A DNA stretch of 64,000 nucleotides from Hoyosella subflava DQS3-9A1 (GTDB taxonomy: Bacteria > Actinomycetota > Actinomycetes > Mycobacteriales > Mycobacteriaceae), in NCBI RefSeq assembly GCF_000214175.1, contig NC_015564.1, positions 2,542,001-2,606,000 on the forward strand, written 5' to 3'. The position numbers and the translations under genes were made by a program. This document shows, in pieces, positions 1-7,699 of this stretch (position 1 is the stretch's first letter; every line of letters begins with the position of its first letter). Under the pieces are notes generated by a model. That model saw only the letters and a program-made list of their open reading frames with translations. It was not told the origin of the DNA and did no database searches.

Positions 1-1206
1 AGGTACGAGCCAGCCTGATTCACGCAGCGCCGCGGACACATCAAACGCCGAATAGCCAGTGACGTCGTTGCGCACCGTGAAGGCGAACACTGGCAGCTCG
101 CTGCCATCGGTGACAAGTTCAAAGGGACCAAGTTCGGCGATGGCACTGGAGAGGTGCATCGCCACGTCCCGGCAGGTGCGCTGGACCCGCCGATATCCGT
201 CGAACCCGAGGCGAATGAAGTTGTAGTACTGCGCGGCAACATGAGCTCCCGGCCGTGAGAAATTCAGCGCGAAGGTGGGCATCTCACCGCCCAGGTAGTT
301 CACCCGGAACACGAGCTCATCGGGTAATGCTTCCGCATCCCGCCACACCACCCATCCGACACCCGGATAAACGAGACCGTACTTGTGTCCCGAGGTGTTG
401 ATCGATGCGACGCGGTCGAGGCGGAAGTCCCACTCCAGGTCTGGATCGCAGAAGGGTGCGATCATGGCGCCCGAAGCGCCGTCGACGTGAACGGGAATGT
501 TCCAGCCGGTGCGGGATTGCAGGTCGTCGAGCGCACGACAGATGTCGGCGACGGGTTCATAACTCCCGTCGTACGTCGAGCCGAGGATTGCAACGACGCC
601 GATGGTGTTCTCGTCGCAGTACTTCACAGCTTCGTCCGCGGTGAGGTGGTACCTGTCACCCTCCATCGGCACGAGCCGCGGTTCAACGTCCCAGTAGGTG
701 GCGAACTTGTCCCAGCAAATCTGGACGTTGACGCCCATAACCAGATTGGGTCGGCCGCGCTTTTCTCCGCCTGCTTGCTGCCACCTCCGTTTAAGCGCAA
801 GGCCAGCCAGCATGCATGCCTCACTGGACCCAGTTGTCGAGCAGCCTGTTGGCGCGTCAGCTGGCGGGGCGTGCCACAAGTTCGCGAGCATGCGCACGCA
901 TCGTTGTTCGAGTTCGGCTGTGCCCGGGTACTCGTCCTTGTCGATCATGTTCTTGTCGAAACATTCGGCCATGAGCGTCCTGGCCTGCGGTTCCATCCAT
1001 GTCGACACGAACGTCGCGAGGTTGAGACGGGCATTACCGTCAAGCATCAGTTCGTCGTGAACGATCTGGTACGCGGTATCAGGATCAAGCTGGTCACGGG
1101 GAAACCGATCGTGCGGGATCTCGAGTGGTTCTCGCGTGAAGATGGGGTTGACGCTGACGCTACGCCGGTGAGAGTGGTGCCCGCCGGAAGGCTGTGACAG
1201 GGGCAT
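1..1206 (-). CDS. gadB: Glutamate decarboxylase, 3' part missing at window edge
   Basis: PLP-dependent decarboxylation of L-glutamate to GABA and CO2, a cytoplasmic proton-consuming reaction linked to acid tolerance and the GABA shunt. The reading frame is open for 402 codons from the ATG at 1206 to the left edge. The PLP lysine lies in TSGHKYGLVYPG (about residue 275) and the cofactor aspartate in HVDGASGA (about 242). The N-terminal PHDRFPRD and LATFVSTWMEP segments and GCSTTGSSEA are typical of bacterial and plant GAD. Family members are about 460 residues, so roughly 60 C-terminal residues lie outside the window. No antiporter gene is visible on this side. Family assignment is strong; physiological role is inferred. 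Confidence 0.93.
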   Translation of the reverse strand, partial: MPLSQPSGGHHSHRRSVSVNPIFTREPLEIPHDRFPRDQLDPDTAYQIVHDELMLDGNARLNLATFVSTWMEPQARTLMAECFDKNMIDKDEYPGTAELEQRCVRMLANLWHAPPADAPTGCSTTGSSEACMLAGLALKRRWQQAGGEKRGRPNLVMGVNVQICWDKFATYWDVEPRLVPMEGDRYHLTADEAVKYCDENTIGVVAILGSTYDGSYEPVADICRALDDLQSRTGWNIPVHVDGASGAMIAPFCDPDLEWDFRLDRVASINTSGHKYGLVYPGVGWVVWRDAEALPDELVFRVNYLGGEMPTFALNFSRPGAHVAAQYYNFIRLGFDGYRRVQRTCRDVAMHLSSAIAELGPFELVTDGSELPVFAFTVRNDVTGYSAFDVSAALRESGWLVP

Positions 1207-1332
1207 ATCGGGAGCGTAGACCAGCCGGAAGATTCTCGCGGAGTGTCGCAAAAACTTGCCGCGACATTTCAGGCCCGCCACAGAACGTGGGAGAATTCGT
1301 AGGCGCCAGGATCTCGAATGAGAGGACGTCAC

Positions 1333-1812
1333 ATGACCAGTACCAACACGGGCACGGTGGTTGAGTTTCTTGCCGCCCTCCGCGATCGCAATTATGAGCA
1401 GGCATTGAGCTTTGTAGCGGACGATGTCGTGTGGCACAACGTTTCTCTGCCTAAGGTTCGTGGCAAATCGCGCCTTAGGCAGGCGTTCGTGATGATGGAC
1501 AAACTTGCCATCCGGTTTGATGTCCAGTTCCGCAACATCAGCGGCGACGATCGAGCGGTGCTGACGGAGCGCACCGATGCTCTGAGCCTGGGTCGGCTGC
1601 GCACCGAATTTTGGGTATGCGGAACGTTCGAGTTCCGGGAGGGAAAGATTGCTGTCTGGCGTGACTACTTTGACTACGCGAACATGAGCGGTGCACTGCT
1701 ACGCGGTGTGCTCGGCGTGGTGCTGCCGCGTCGCGAGCCACTTAGCCTCTTCGCTTCCGAAGGCATCTTCCAGAAGGCCGCGGATCCGGGGCGCGATCGC
1801 GCACGGGACTGA
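1333..1812 (+). CDS. Limonene-1,2-epoxide hydrolase-like (SnoaL/NTF2 fold) protein
   Basis: A 159-residue protein with the NTF2-like fold of limonene-1,2-epoxide hydrolases, which open epoxides with an Asp-Arg-Asp triad. Visible active-site elements are VVWHN near residue 32 (family Tyr/Asn water-binding region), RTD near residue 75 (Arg-x-Asp) and WRDYFD near residue 110 (second Asp). The family is typically about 150 residues, so it looks full length. I prefer the ATG at 1333, preceded by AGAGGA, over the in-frame ATG at 1318. The gene diverges from gadB and converges on the amidohydrolase at 1826. Mycobacterial EphG is a similar protein. The substrate could be a terpene, sterol or lipid epoxide and cannot be read from the sequence. 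Confidence 0.8.
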   Translation: MTSTNTGTVVEFLAALRDRNYEQALSFVADDVVWHNVSLPKVRGKSRLRQAFVMMDKLAIRFDVQFRNISGDDRAVLTERTDALSLGRLRTEFWVCGTFEFREGKIAVWRDYFDYANMSGALLRGVLGVVLPRREPLSLFASEGIFQKAADPGRDRARD

Positions 1813-1825
1813 ATACGAAGCAGCA

Positions 1826-2728
1826 TCACACAGCGAGGCTGAAGACGCGCACCCCGTTGTCGTAGCAGACTGCCCTTATCCAGTCATCCCCGAGTTCGAG
1901 ATTCGCCAGGATCTCGAGGGCGTGCACATATGGATAGGGGATGTTCGGGAAATCGCTGCCGAAGAGGATGCGATCACCGAGCGCGCGCAGACGGGGCAGA
2001 TCGCGCCGATCCAATGGCGCCAGGTCGCTCAGGAAGTCGGTAAACGCCATCGTTGTATCGAGCAACACGGTCTCGTGCGCCTCAGCGAGCGAAAGGAAAT
2101 CGGAGTACTCAGGCATACCCATATGCGCGATGATCAGCCGAAGGCGCGGATGCCGCTTCATGAGCTTCGCTATCGGGGGTGCACCTGTGTAGCGTCCGGG
2201 TGCAGGTCCTGACCCGCAGTGGATCACGACCGGAGTGCTGCTGTCTGCGAGAGCCCCCCACACGCCGTCGAGCAACGGATCCAGAGGGTCGTAATCGCCT
2301 ACCTGAATGTGCGACTTGAACACCCGGGCGCCGGCCTCTAACGCGGAAGTAACGTACTTTTCGACACCGTCCTCCGGGTAGAACGTTGCTGTGTGAAGAC
2401 AGTCCGGGGTGTGGTCCGCGAAATCGGCTGCCCACTGATTCAGCCACTCCGCCATGCCCGCCCTGTGGGGGTAGACCAGCGATGTGAACGCCACGACCCC
2501 GTAACTACGGAGGCGCTGCAGGCGCACGTCCTCCTCGAGCTTGTAGGCAATTGGCCACTCCATAGCCGTCAGCGGGCCCGCGGAATCGAAATACGCCCAC
2601 ACTTTGTCCATCACCCGTTTCGGCATGAAATGGGTATGCACGTCTACCAGGCCGGGGAGCCGATGAGCTTCCTGAAAGGCCAGAACTGGGTCGACGTCGG
2701 CTCGCAGGGAGCCTGCGTTGTCGCTCAT
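1826..2728 (-). CDS. Amidohydrolase-family (amidohydrolase_2) TIM-barrel protein
   Basis: Metal-dependent hydrolase or decarboxylase of the amidohydrolase_2 family (relatives of aminocarboxymuconate-semialdehyde decarboxylase and lactone hydrolases). The N-terminal HTHF gives the barrel HxH metal ligands, VIHCGSG and IIAHMG give later histidines, and FGSDFPN carries the terminal catalytic aspartate. The ATG at 2728 overlaps the stop of the upstream monooxygenase as ATGA, which indicates translational coupling; an upstream in-frame ATG at 2740 is less likely. Being coupled to a Baeyer-Villiger enzyme suggests it acts on the ester, lactone or acid formed by that oxygenase. That role is inference; the family call is firm. 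Confidence 0.85.
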   Translation of the reverse strand: MSDNAGSLRADVDPVLAFQEAHRLPGLVDVHTHFMPKRVMDKVWAYFDSAGPLTAMEWPIAYKLEEDVRLQRLRSYGVVAFTSLVYPHRAGMAEWLNQWAADFADHTPDCLHTATFYPEDGVEKYVTSALEAGARVFKSHIQVGDYDPLDPLLDGVWGALADSSTPVVIHCGSGPAPGRYTGAPPIAKLMKRHPRLRLIIAHMGMPEYSDFLSLAEAHETVLLDTTMAFTDFLSDLAPLDRRDLPRLRALGDRILFGSDFPNIPYPYVHALEILANLELGDDWIRAVCYDNGVRVFSLAV

Positions 2729-4254
2729 GTGCTCCAGCATGTCACGCTGGCGAGGGCGCGATGGGTGAATTCATAATCGTCGATGCTGAAATGCTCACTC
2801 GCCCAGCGTGAATGCAGGGTAGTGGCGGACCGGAACGGAACATCACCATTCGGGTCGAAATAGTAGCTGTTGGCGTTGGAACAGTCCTGATTGAAGAAGA
2901 TCTGCCGATCGCGGCGGTCGATCATCGACTCGAAATACTCGGTATTGGCTTCTTCACTGATCTCCACCCGGGTCGCACCGCGCTCCTCCGCTGTTGTGAG
3001 GCACCGGATGATATGCCGCAGCTGATTCTCGATCAGTTCGAAGTACGACGACCCGTTGTAGGCGTAGGGCCCCAGGATCGTGAAGACGTTGGGAAATCCG
3101 GGGACACTGGCACCTTGGTATGCCTGGTAGCGATTCTCTGCCCACCACGCGGCGAGGTCGGCGCCACCCTTACCCGCGATCCTGAAGGAGGGCATCCCGC
3201 CCGTCCCGAAGAGCTTGAAGCCTGTTGCAAGGATCAGCGTGTCGAATTCGTGCTCCGTGCCGTCCGCAGTGACAATTCCACGCGGAGTGACCTGGGCGAT
3301 CGGATCGGTTTCCAGGACGACATTCGGACGGTTGAACGCCGCCAGATAGGTGTTCGAGAAGCTGGGCCGCTTGCACCCGAGGGGATAGTTCGGTGTGAGC
3401 TTCTTCCGCAGGACAGGATCCTTCACCTCGCGCCGCAGAAAACGGCGGCCCGCGTGTGAACCGCTGCCCGCGAGCATCGGCAGGGTGCGGTTGTATTGGG
3501 CCGCGACAACAAATGTGGCTTCGACGACGGCTTGACTTGCCAGGCGCGCTGCGCGCCGGACGAGCGGAAGCTTATCGAGTGCGATGTGCGCTGCCCTTGA
3601 TAACGGCAAATCCACACGCGGAAGCACCCAGATCGGGGTCCGCTGAAAGACTGTGAGGCGTTCGACCTGCGGCGCAATAGCCGGGATAACCTGCACCGCG
3701 GACGCACCAGTACCGATGATGCCTACTCTGCGGCCACTCAGGTCCTGGCGATGATCCCACCGGGCTGTGTGCATGACGGTTCCCGCATAGGAGTCGATTC
3801 CTGGTATGTCTGGAGTCTGGGGCTCGCTGAAAGGGCCGACGGCGTAGATCACAAAACGGCTGGTCATCTCTTCACCAGCATCAGTGAACAGCCGCCACAG
3901 ATCGGCGGGTTCGTCGAATTCGGCTCTCGCTATTTTGGTGCTGAGACGGATGTTGGGCCGCAGCCCGTACTTGGTGACGCACCGCTCCGCATACTCCTTC
4001 AGTTCCGCTCCGGGCGCGTACGTCCGCGACCACCGCTGCCCCTGTTCAAAGGAGAACGCATAACTGAAGGACGGAATGTCGACCGCGACGCCCGGGTACG
4101 TGTTCAGGTGCCAGGTGCCCCCGACGCCGTCAGAGGCCTCAACGACGAGGTAGTCGAAACCTTCCTGGCCGAGCTTGATCGCGGCGCCGATGCCGGAGAA
4201 GCCGGCGCCGACGACGATAACGTCGTGGTCGGGAACTGGCGTGTGCGTCACCAT
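2725..4254 (-). CDS. Baeyer-Villiger-type flavin monooxygenase
   Basis: FAD/NADPH monooxygenase of 509 residues that would insert oxygen next to a ketone carbonyl, giving an ester or lactone. It has an N-terminal FAD Rossmann motif GAGFSG (residues 16-21), a second dinucleotide motif GTGASA (181-186), and between them the Baeyer-Villiger fingerprint of aromatic-x-G-x3-H-T-x2-W-D at about residues 156-167 (YAGTVMHTARWD). The length matches type I BVMOs. It is the first gene of a coupled pair with the amidohydrolase and is divergent from a TetR gene, with an inverted-repeat operator only about 25 bases upstream of its start. Substrate unknown; cyclic or aryl ketones are plausible. Confidence 0.9.
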   Translation of the reverse strand: MVTHTPVPDHDVIVVGAGFSGIGAAIKLGQEGFDYLVVEASDGVGGTWHLNTYPGVAVDIPSFSYAFSFEQGQRWSRTYAPGAELKEYAERCVTKYGLRPNIRLSTKIARAEFDEPADLWRLFTDAGEEMTSRFVIYAVGPFSEPQTPDIPGIDSYAGTVMHTARWDHRQDLSGRRVGIIGTGASAVQVIPAIAPQVERLTVFQRTPIWVLPRVDLPLSRAAHIALDKLPLVRRAARLASQAVVEATFVVAAQYNRTLPMLAGSGSHAGRRFLRREVKDPVLRKKLTPNYPLGCKRPSFSNTYLAAFNRPNVVLETDPIAQVTPRGIVTADGTEHEFDTLILATGFKLFGTGGMPSFRIAGKGGADLAAWWAENRYQAYQGASVPGFPNVFTILGPYAYNGSSYFELIENQLRHIIRCLTTAEERGATRVEISEEANTEYFESMIDRRDRQIFFNQDCSNANSYYFDPNGDVPFRSATTLHSRWASEHFSIDDYEFTHRALASVTCWST

Positions 4255-4278
4255 TGACAGCCCTCCAGAGATCTTCCA

Positions 4279-4301
4279 ATTATCCAGATAATGGCATTAT
4301 C
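4279..4301. promoter_or_regulatory. Putative TetR operator (three ATTATC/GATAAT half-sites)
   Basis: In the BVMO-TetR divergent gap, ATTATC-CA-GATAAT is followed at once by GGC-ATTATC. This gives two overlapping palindromes, ATTATC-N2-GATAAT (4279-4292) and GATAAT-N3-ATTATC (4287-4301). It lies 25-47 bases upstream of the BVMO start and 46-68 bases upstream of the preferred TetR start, so a bound TetR could repress both genes. Confidence 0.6.
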
Positions 4302-4346
4302 CTAAATCCTGGCTCCGGCTTGTCAAGCTGCACTATCATCGTGCGC

Positions 4347-4982
4347 ATGCCGCGACTCAACCGCACGGAAAGCCAGGAACGCACCCGTTGCCAGATCATC
4401 GCGGCTGCCGTCGAACTGTTCCTCCGGGATGGTTTCCGTGCGACCTCCCTCGGCCACGTCGCGACCGAGGCCGGCTTCACGACGGGAGCGGTCTACTCGA
4501 ACTTCGCCAATAAGACGGAACTTGGGATCGCCGCCGTAGACGCGATCTACGAGCGTGAAACCGATCGCGCCATCGCGCGCGTCGCGGACGCGGTTACCGA
4601 GTCGCCGGATGCCTGGATCACCAGTCTCAGCGACTGGAGCGCCTCCGTACTGGGCGACATCTCAATAGCCAGGCTCGAGATTGAGATCAATGCGTTTAGC
4701 GCGCATGACGGCACCCTTCGCACGGCGAACGCCGCGCGATATGCCAGGATTCGCCAGCATGTAGCGGCACTGCTTGACCGGCTTGAATCTGAGGCAGGCC
4801 TGCGGCTTCCTATGGATAAGGAAACGCTTGCGATCGCAGCGGTCGGACTCGCACTCGGCATCGGGATTCAGCGCGCGGCCGATCCCGCGCTCGATAAGGA
4901 CGTTTTCGGGCGCATTCTGTCCCACACGGCAACGGCCCTCACTCCGGCACCACACAGTGACGGAGTGCTGTCACACGGTTAG
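4347..4982 (+). CDS. TetR-family transcriptional regulator
   Basis: A 211-residue TetR repressor. The N-terminal helix-turn-helix is clear: IIAAAVELFLRDGF, then TSLGHVATEAGFTTGAVYSNF, then NKTEL. The C-terminal ligand domain is all-helical and not diagnostic. I start it at the ATG at 4347 (MPRLNRTESQ), because the longer frame from 4254 would run through the operator and has no homology-like sequence. It is divergent from the BVMO/amidohydrolase pair and most likely represses it and itself through the palindromes at 4279-4301. Its end overlaps the convergent RNase HI gene by 12 bases. Confidence 0.88.
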   Translation: MPRLNRTESQERTRCQIIAAAVELFLRDGFRATSLGHVATEAGFTTGAVYSNFANKTELGIAAVDAIYERETDRAIARVADAVTESPDAWITSLSDWSASVLGDISIARLEIEINAFSAHDGTLRTANAARYARIRQHVAALLDRLESEAGLRLPMDKETLAIAAVGLALGIGIQRAADPALDKDVFGRILSHTATALTPAPHSDGVLSHG

Positions 4983-5504
4983 CTGTCCCGCTGCTAACCG
5001 TGCTGCCTTGCCTGCGAGGTCATCAGCGATCTCATTATGGTGGTTGCCAGTGTGGCCGCGAACCCACGTGAAAGTGACGGCACCTGGACGCTCCTGTATT
5101 GCGCGGTCGATCGCCTGCACGAGGCCAAGATTCTTGACCGGGCTGCCTGACGCTGTAGTCCAGCTCTTGCGTTTCCAGCCAGGCAGCCATTCGGAGGCGC
5201 ATTTGATCGCGTACTGCGAGTCAGATTCGATGACGAGCGGCTCCACGCCCGGATGCGCGATTATCGCTTCGAGCAGAGCAGTGAGCTCTGCGATCTGATT
5301 GGTTCCAGAGCCGGCGCCCCCGGACGCGCTCGGACCGTCATGGTTAACCCAAGCCCAGCCGATCGCACCGCCAGGGTTCTTCAGGCAGGAACCATCTGTA
5401 CTCACCGTAATCACGCGAGGAGACGTTACGCTGCCGCGTAACCCGCGTGCCGCACTGACACGCTGAAGGCTAGCTGAGTCCGAGTTCCTCGTCGCCGAGG
5501 TCAC
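4971..5504 (-). CDS. rnhA: Ribonuclease HI
   Basis: Endonuclease that degrades the RNA strand of RNA-DNA hybrids (Okazaki primers, R-loops). The DEDD active site is visible: Asp in VSTDGSC (37), Glu in AELTALLE (73), Asp in ESDSQYA (95) and Asp in NEIADDLA (161), with the flexible-loop His in RGHTGNHHNE. The 177-residue frame starts inside the upstream CoA hydrolase gene (35-base overlap). The first 30 residues are unlike RNase HI, so a later GTG (VITVSTDGS, giving about 147 residues) is a realistic start. A perfect hairpin at 5425-5442 lies just before that later start. The stand-alone RNase HI domain call is secure. Confidence 0.92.
   Translation of the reverse strand: MTSATRNSDSASLQRVSAARGLRGSVTSPRVITVSTDGSCLKNPGGAIGWAWVNHDGPSASGGAGSGTNQIAELTALLEAIIAHPGVEPLVIESDSQYAIKCASEWLPGWKRKSWTTASGSPVKNLGLVQAIDRAIQERPGAVTFTWVRGHTGNHHNEIADDLAGKAARLAAGQLTV
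5425..5442. repeat. Perfect inverted repeat at rnhA 5' end
   Basis: GTTACGC-TGCC-GCGTAAC, a 7-bp perfect stem with a 4-base loop, lies between the stop of the CoA hydrolase gene (5470) and the GTG that begins the conserved part of rnhA. It has no U-run, so it is not a typical terminator; a translational control hairpin or an operator are both possible. Confidence 0.4.
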
Positions 5505-6501
5505 GAAAGAACGTTGCTACACGATCGTCCGACACGTCCTCGAGCCGAGCTGGCGACCATTGGGGGTTGCGGTCTTTGTCGATGACCTGCGCGCGGATGC
5601 CCTCCACCAGGTCTGGGGACCGTAGGCATGCCAGTGACACGCGATATTCCTCGTTGAGTGTCACCGCCAGACTCGGAGACCGACGGGCACTCCGCAATGA
5701 CCGCAGCGCCACCTTGAGGGCGGTGGGTGACTTCGAGAGGATCTGCTGCGCCGCCTTGCCCGCTTCAGGCGTGGCATTGCGCTCCAGCCTCGCCACGATC
5801 TCTTCGACGGTCTCCGCGCTGTAGCAGCTGTCAATCCACTCCCGCTGCGCATGCAATTCGGACTCAGGTGCAGGCTGCGCGAATCGCGCGATAACCTCAT
5901 CCGGCGCTTCTTCTGACAGCGCCTCGAGCAGCGCGCCTAACTCCGCACTCGGTACAAAATGATCCGCGAAGCCACACACGACCGCGTCGCCGGCGGTGAG
6001 TCGCGCCGTGGTCAAAGCAATGTGTGTGCCGAGTTCGCCTGGCGCCCGCGCGAGCAGGTAGGTACCCCCGACGTCAGGAACGAAACCGATCCCGACCTCG
6101 GGCATACCGATTCTCGAACGCTCAGTCACAATTCTGACGCTGCCGTGCGCGGAGACACCAACTCCCCCGCCCATGACGATGCCATCCATCAAGGCGACAT
6201 ACGGCTTCGCGTACGTGGAGATTTGCTCGTTGAGGATGTACTCGTCACGCCAGAAGCTCTTCGTCTGACTGCCGTCGCCCTGGGCATCCCGATGAATGGC
6301 GACGATATCGCCGCCCGCGCAGAGGCCGCGCTCACCAGCTCCAGTTATCGCCACTGCACGCACCGAGTCGTCGTGCTCCCACGACGCAAGCGCGGCCGCG
6401 AGGTCCCGGACCATGTCGTGGTTCAGGGAATTTATCGCCGCAGGACGATTCAGCGTAATCAGACCGAGTCTGCCGGACTTCTCGATCAGCACATCACTCA
6501 T
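5470..6501 (-). CDS. 3-hydroxyisobutyryl-CoA hydrolase / enoyl-CoA hydratase family
   Basis: Crotonase-superfamily protein of 343 residues. It matches the 3-hydroxyisobutyryl-CoA hydrolase branch (valine catabolism) by length and by the motifs LNRPAAINSLN at the N-terminus, GLCAGGD for the first oxyanion-hole loop, DGIVMGGGVGV for the second, and PEVGIGFVPDVGGTY. The C-terminal extension with FREGIRAQ-like sequence (VEGIRAQVIDKDRNPQW) fits the ECH_2 domain. The start is an ATG at 6501 behind a GGAG-containing ribosome binding site. A long imperfect hairpin (6521-6564) sits just upstream in the leader. A true enoyl-CoA hydratase is less likely because of the length. No other valine-degradation gene adjoins it. 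Confidence 0.85.
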   Translation of the reverse strand: MSDVLIEKSGRLGLITLNRPAAINSLNHDMVRDLAAALASWEHDDSVRAVAITGAGERGLCAGGDIVAIHRDAQGDGSQTKSFWRDEYILNEQISTYAKPYVALMDGIVMGGGVGVSAHGSVRIVTERSRIGMPEVGIGFVPDVGGTYLLARAPGELGTHIALTTARLTAGDAVVCGFADHFVPSAELGALLEALSEEAPDEVIARFAQPAPESELHAQREWIDSCYSAETVEEIVARLERNATPEAGKAAQQILSKSPTALKVALRSLRSARRSPSLAVTLNEEYRVSLACLRSPDLVEGIRAQVIDKDRNPQWSPARLEDVSDDRVATFFRDLGDEELGLS

Positions 6502-6520
6502 ATTTCTCTCCTCCGCCGGG

Positions 6521-6564
6521 GCGCTACCGGACTGCCTTGCGTCTGCGCAAGCAGCCCGGTAGCG
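6521..6564. promoter_or_regulatory. Long leader hairpin upstream of CoA hydrolase gene
   Basis: Two arms of about 19-20 bases pair almost completely. The outer arms CGCTACCGG and CCGGTAGCG pair perfectly, the inner arms CTTGCG and CGCAAG flank a TCTG loop, and there are one mismatch and a one-base bulge between them. In minus-strand mRNA the hairpin is followed closely by the GGAG ribosome binding site and the ATG at 6501. There is no U-run, so an mRNA-level control element or a protein-binding site is more likely than a terminator. Confidence 0.5.
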
Positions 6565-6620
6565 ACCACATAGGCGAGACGGTCGGTACTTCTGCCAAGA
6601 AACTCACCAACATCCTATAG

Positions 6621-7598
6621 TTGGACGTCCATGTATTGGAAGGGCGGTCGATTCAGTCACGCACTGGCGCGATTCCGGAGCGGTTATCGTTAGGCGTGCT
6701 GACCTTGTCGGTCGCCCAGCCGACCAATGTCGCGGCGACGCTGCGCCCGCTGGCCCGCGGCGCTGGGGATCCGTGCCACTTTCACGCGCCGGACGGCGCA
6801 ATCTGGCGTGCGACGCTGATGCCGTCCGGGCCTGCTACCTGTCGAATCAGCCAGCTTGACGCAGGCACCGTTTCAGTCGCCGCGTGGGGGGACGGCGCAG
6901 AAGAGTTCACGACGACAGTGCCTGCGCTCCTCGGCGCTGCCGACGAACCGGAAAGCTTCGCGCCTCAGCATGCGACGCTCGCTGAGGCGCAGCATCGCAG
7001 TCCCGGTGTGCGAATCTGCCGCTCTGGCAGACTCCTCGAAGCGCTGGTGCCTGCCATCCTCGAACAGCGTGTCCACGGGATCGCGGCACGTGCGTCATGG
7101 CGCCGCCTGGTTCGTAAGTTCGGTACGCCGGCTCCAGGACCAGCACCCCGGCCCATGTGGGTTCCGCCGTCGGCTAACGTGTGGCGCCGCGTCCCGTCGT
7201 GGGAATTCCACAAAGCTGGCGTGGATCCGCGACGCGCGAAAACAATTGTGAGCGCGGCTGGCGCTGGTGAGCAGCTCGAGCGTATCGCCAAACTTGCGCC
7301 CGCGGTTGCCAGACAGCATCTCCAGACGCTGCCTGGGGTCGGCGTGTGGACGTCGGCTGAGGTCGCTCAGCGCGCGCTAGGTGACGCAGACGCTCTGTCC
7401 GTCGGAGATTTTCATCTCGCCGCGATGATCGGCTGGACCCTGCTCGGCAGACCGCTCGATGACGACGGCATGCTCGAATACATGGAACCGCTTCGGCCGC
7501 ACAGGTACCGAGCTGTCCTGTTGCTCGAGTCGAGCGGTCTGGCCTTCAAGCCAAAATTCGGTCCGCGAACACCTGTTACCGATCACCGCGCGCACTGA
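6621..7598 (+). CDS. AlkA-like DNA-3-methyladenine glycosylase (HhH-GPD)
   Basis: Base-excision-repair glycosylase of the helix-hairpin-helix GPD superfamily. The C-terminal half holds LEALVPAILEQRV (entry helix of the fold), the hairpin LPGVGVWTSAEVAQRALGD and the catalytic aspartate in SVGDFHL, the same arrangement as AlkA, which removes alkylated purines. The N-terminal half resembles the AlkA N-terminal domain only in length. No Cys cluster for a Fe-S centre (as in MutY or Nth) is present. The frame opens at a TTG (6621); a GTG at 6696 is an equally possible start, so the N-terminus is uncertain. It is a single gene, divergent from the CoA hydrolase. Confidence 0.82.
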   Translation: MDVHVLEGRSIQSRTGAIPERLSLGVLTLSVAQPTNVAATLRPLARGAGDPCHFHAPDGAIWRATLMPSGPATCRISQLDAGTVSVAAWGDGAEEFTTTVPALLGAADEPESFAPQHATLAEAQHRSPGVRICRSGRLLEALVPAILEQRVHGIAARASWRRLVRKFGTPAPGPAPRPMWVPPSANVWRRVPSWEFHKAGVDPRRAKTIVSAAGAGEQLERIAKLAPAVARQHLQTLPGVGVWTSAEVAQRALGDADALSVGDFHLAAMIGWTLLGRPLDDDGMLEYMEPLRPHRYRAVLLLESSGLAFKPKFGPRTPVTDHRAH

Positions 7599-7699
7599 GC
7601 GCGGGTGGGTCACACCCTCCCCCTAGGGTCTCTAGGCGTCACCTCCGTTGCGCGGGAGCATCGAAGTATTCGCTCCGAGCAGGCTCCCTGGGGGTTCCA

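Noticed and set aside
385-1197. 270-codon plus-strand frame opposite gadB
   Set aside because: The opposite strand carries an obvious glutamate decarboxylase over the whole region; the plus frame has no protein-like pattern and is a shadow of GC-rich third positions.
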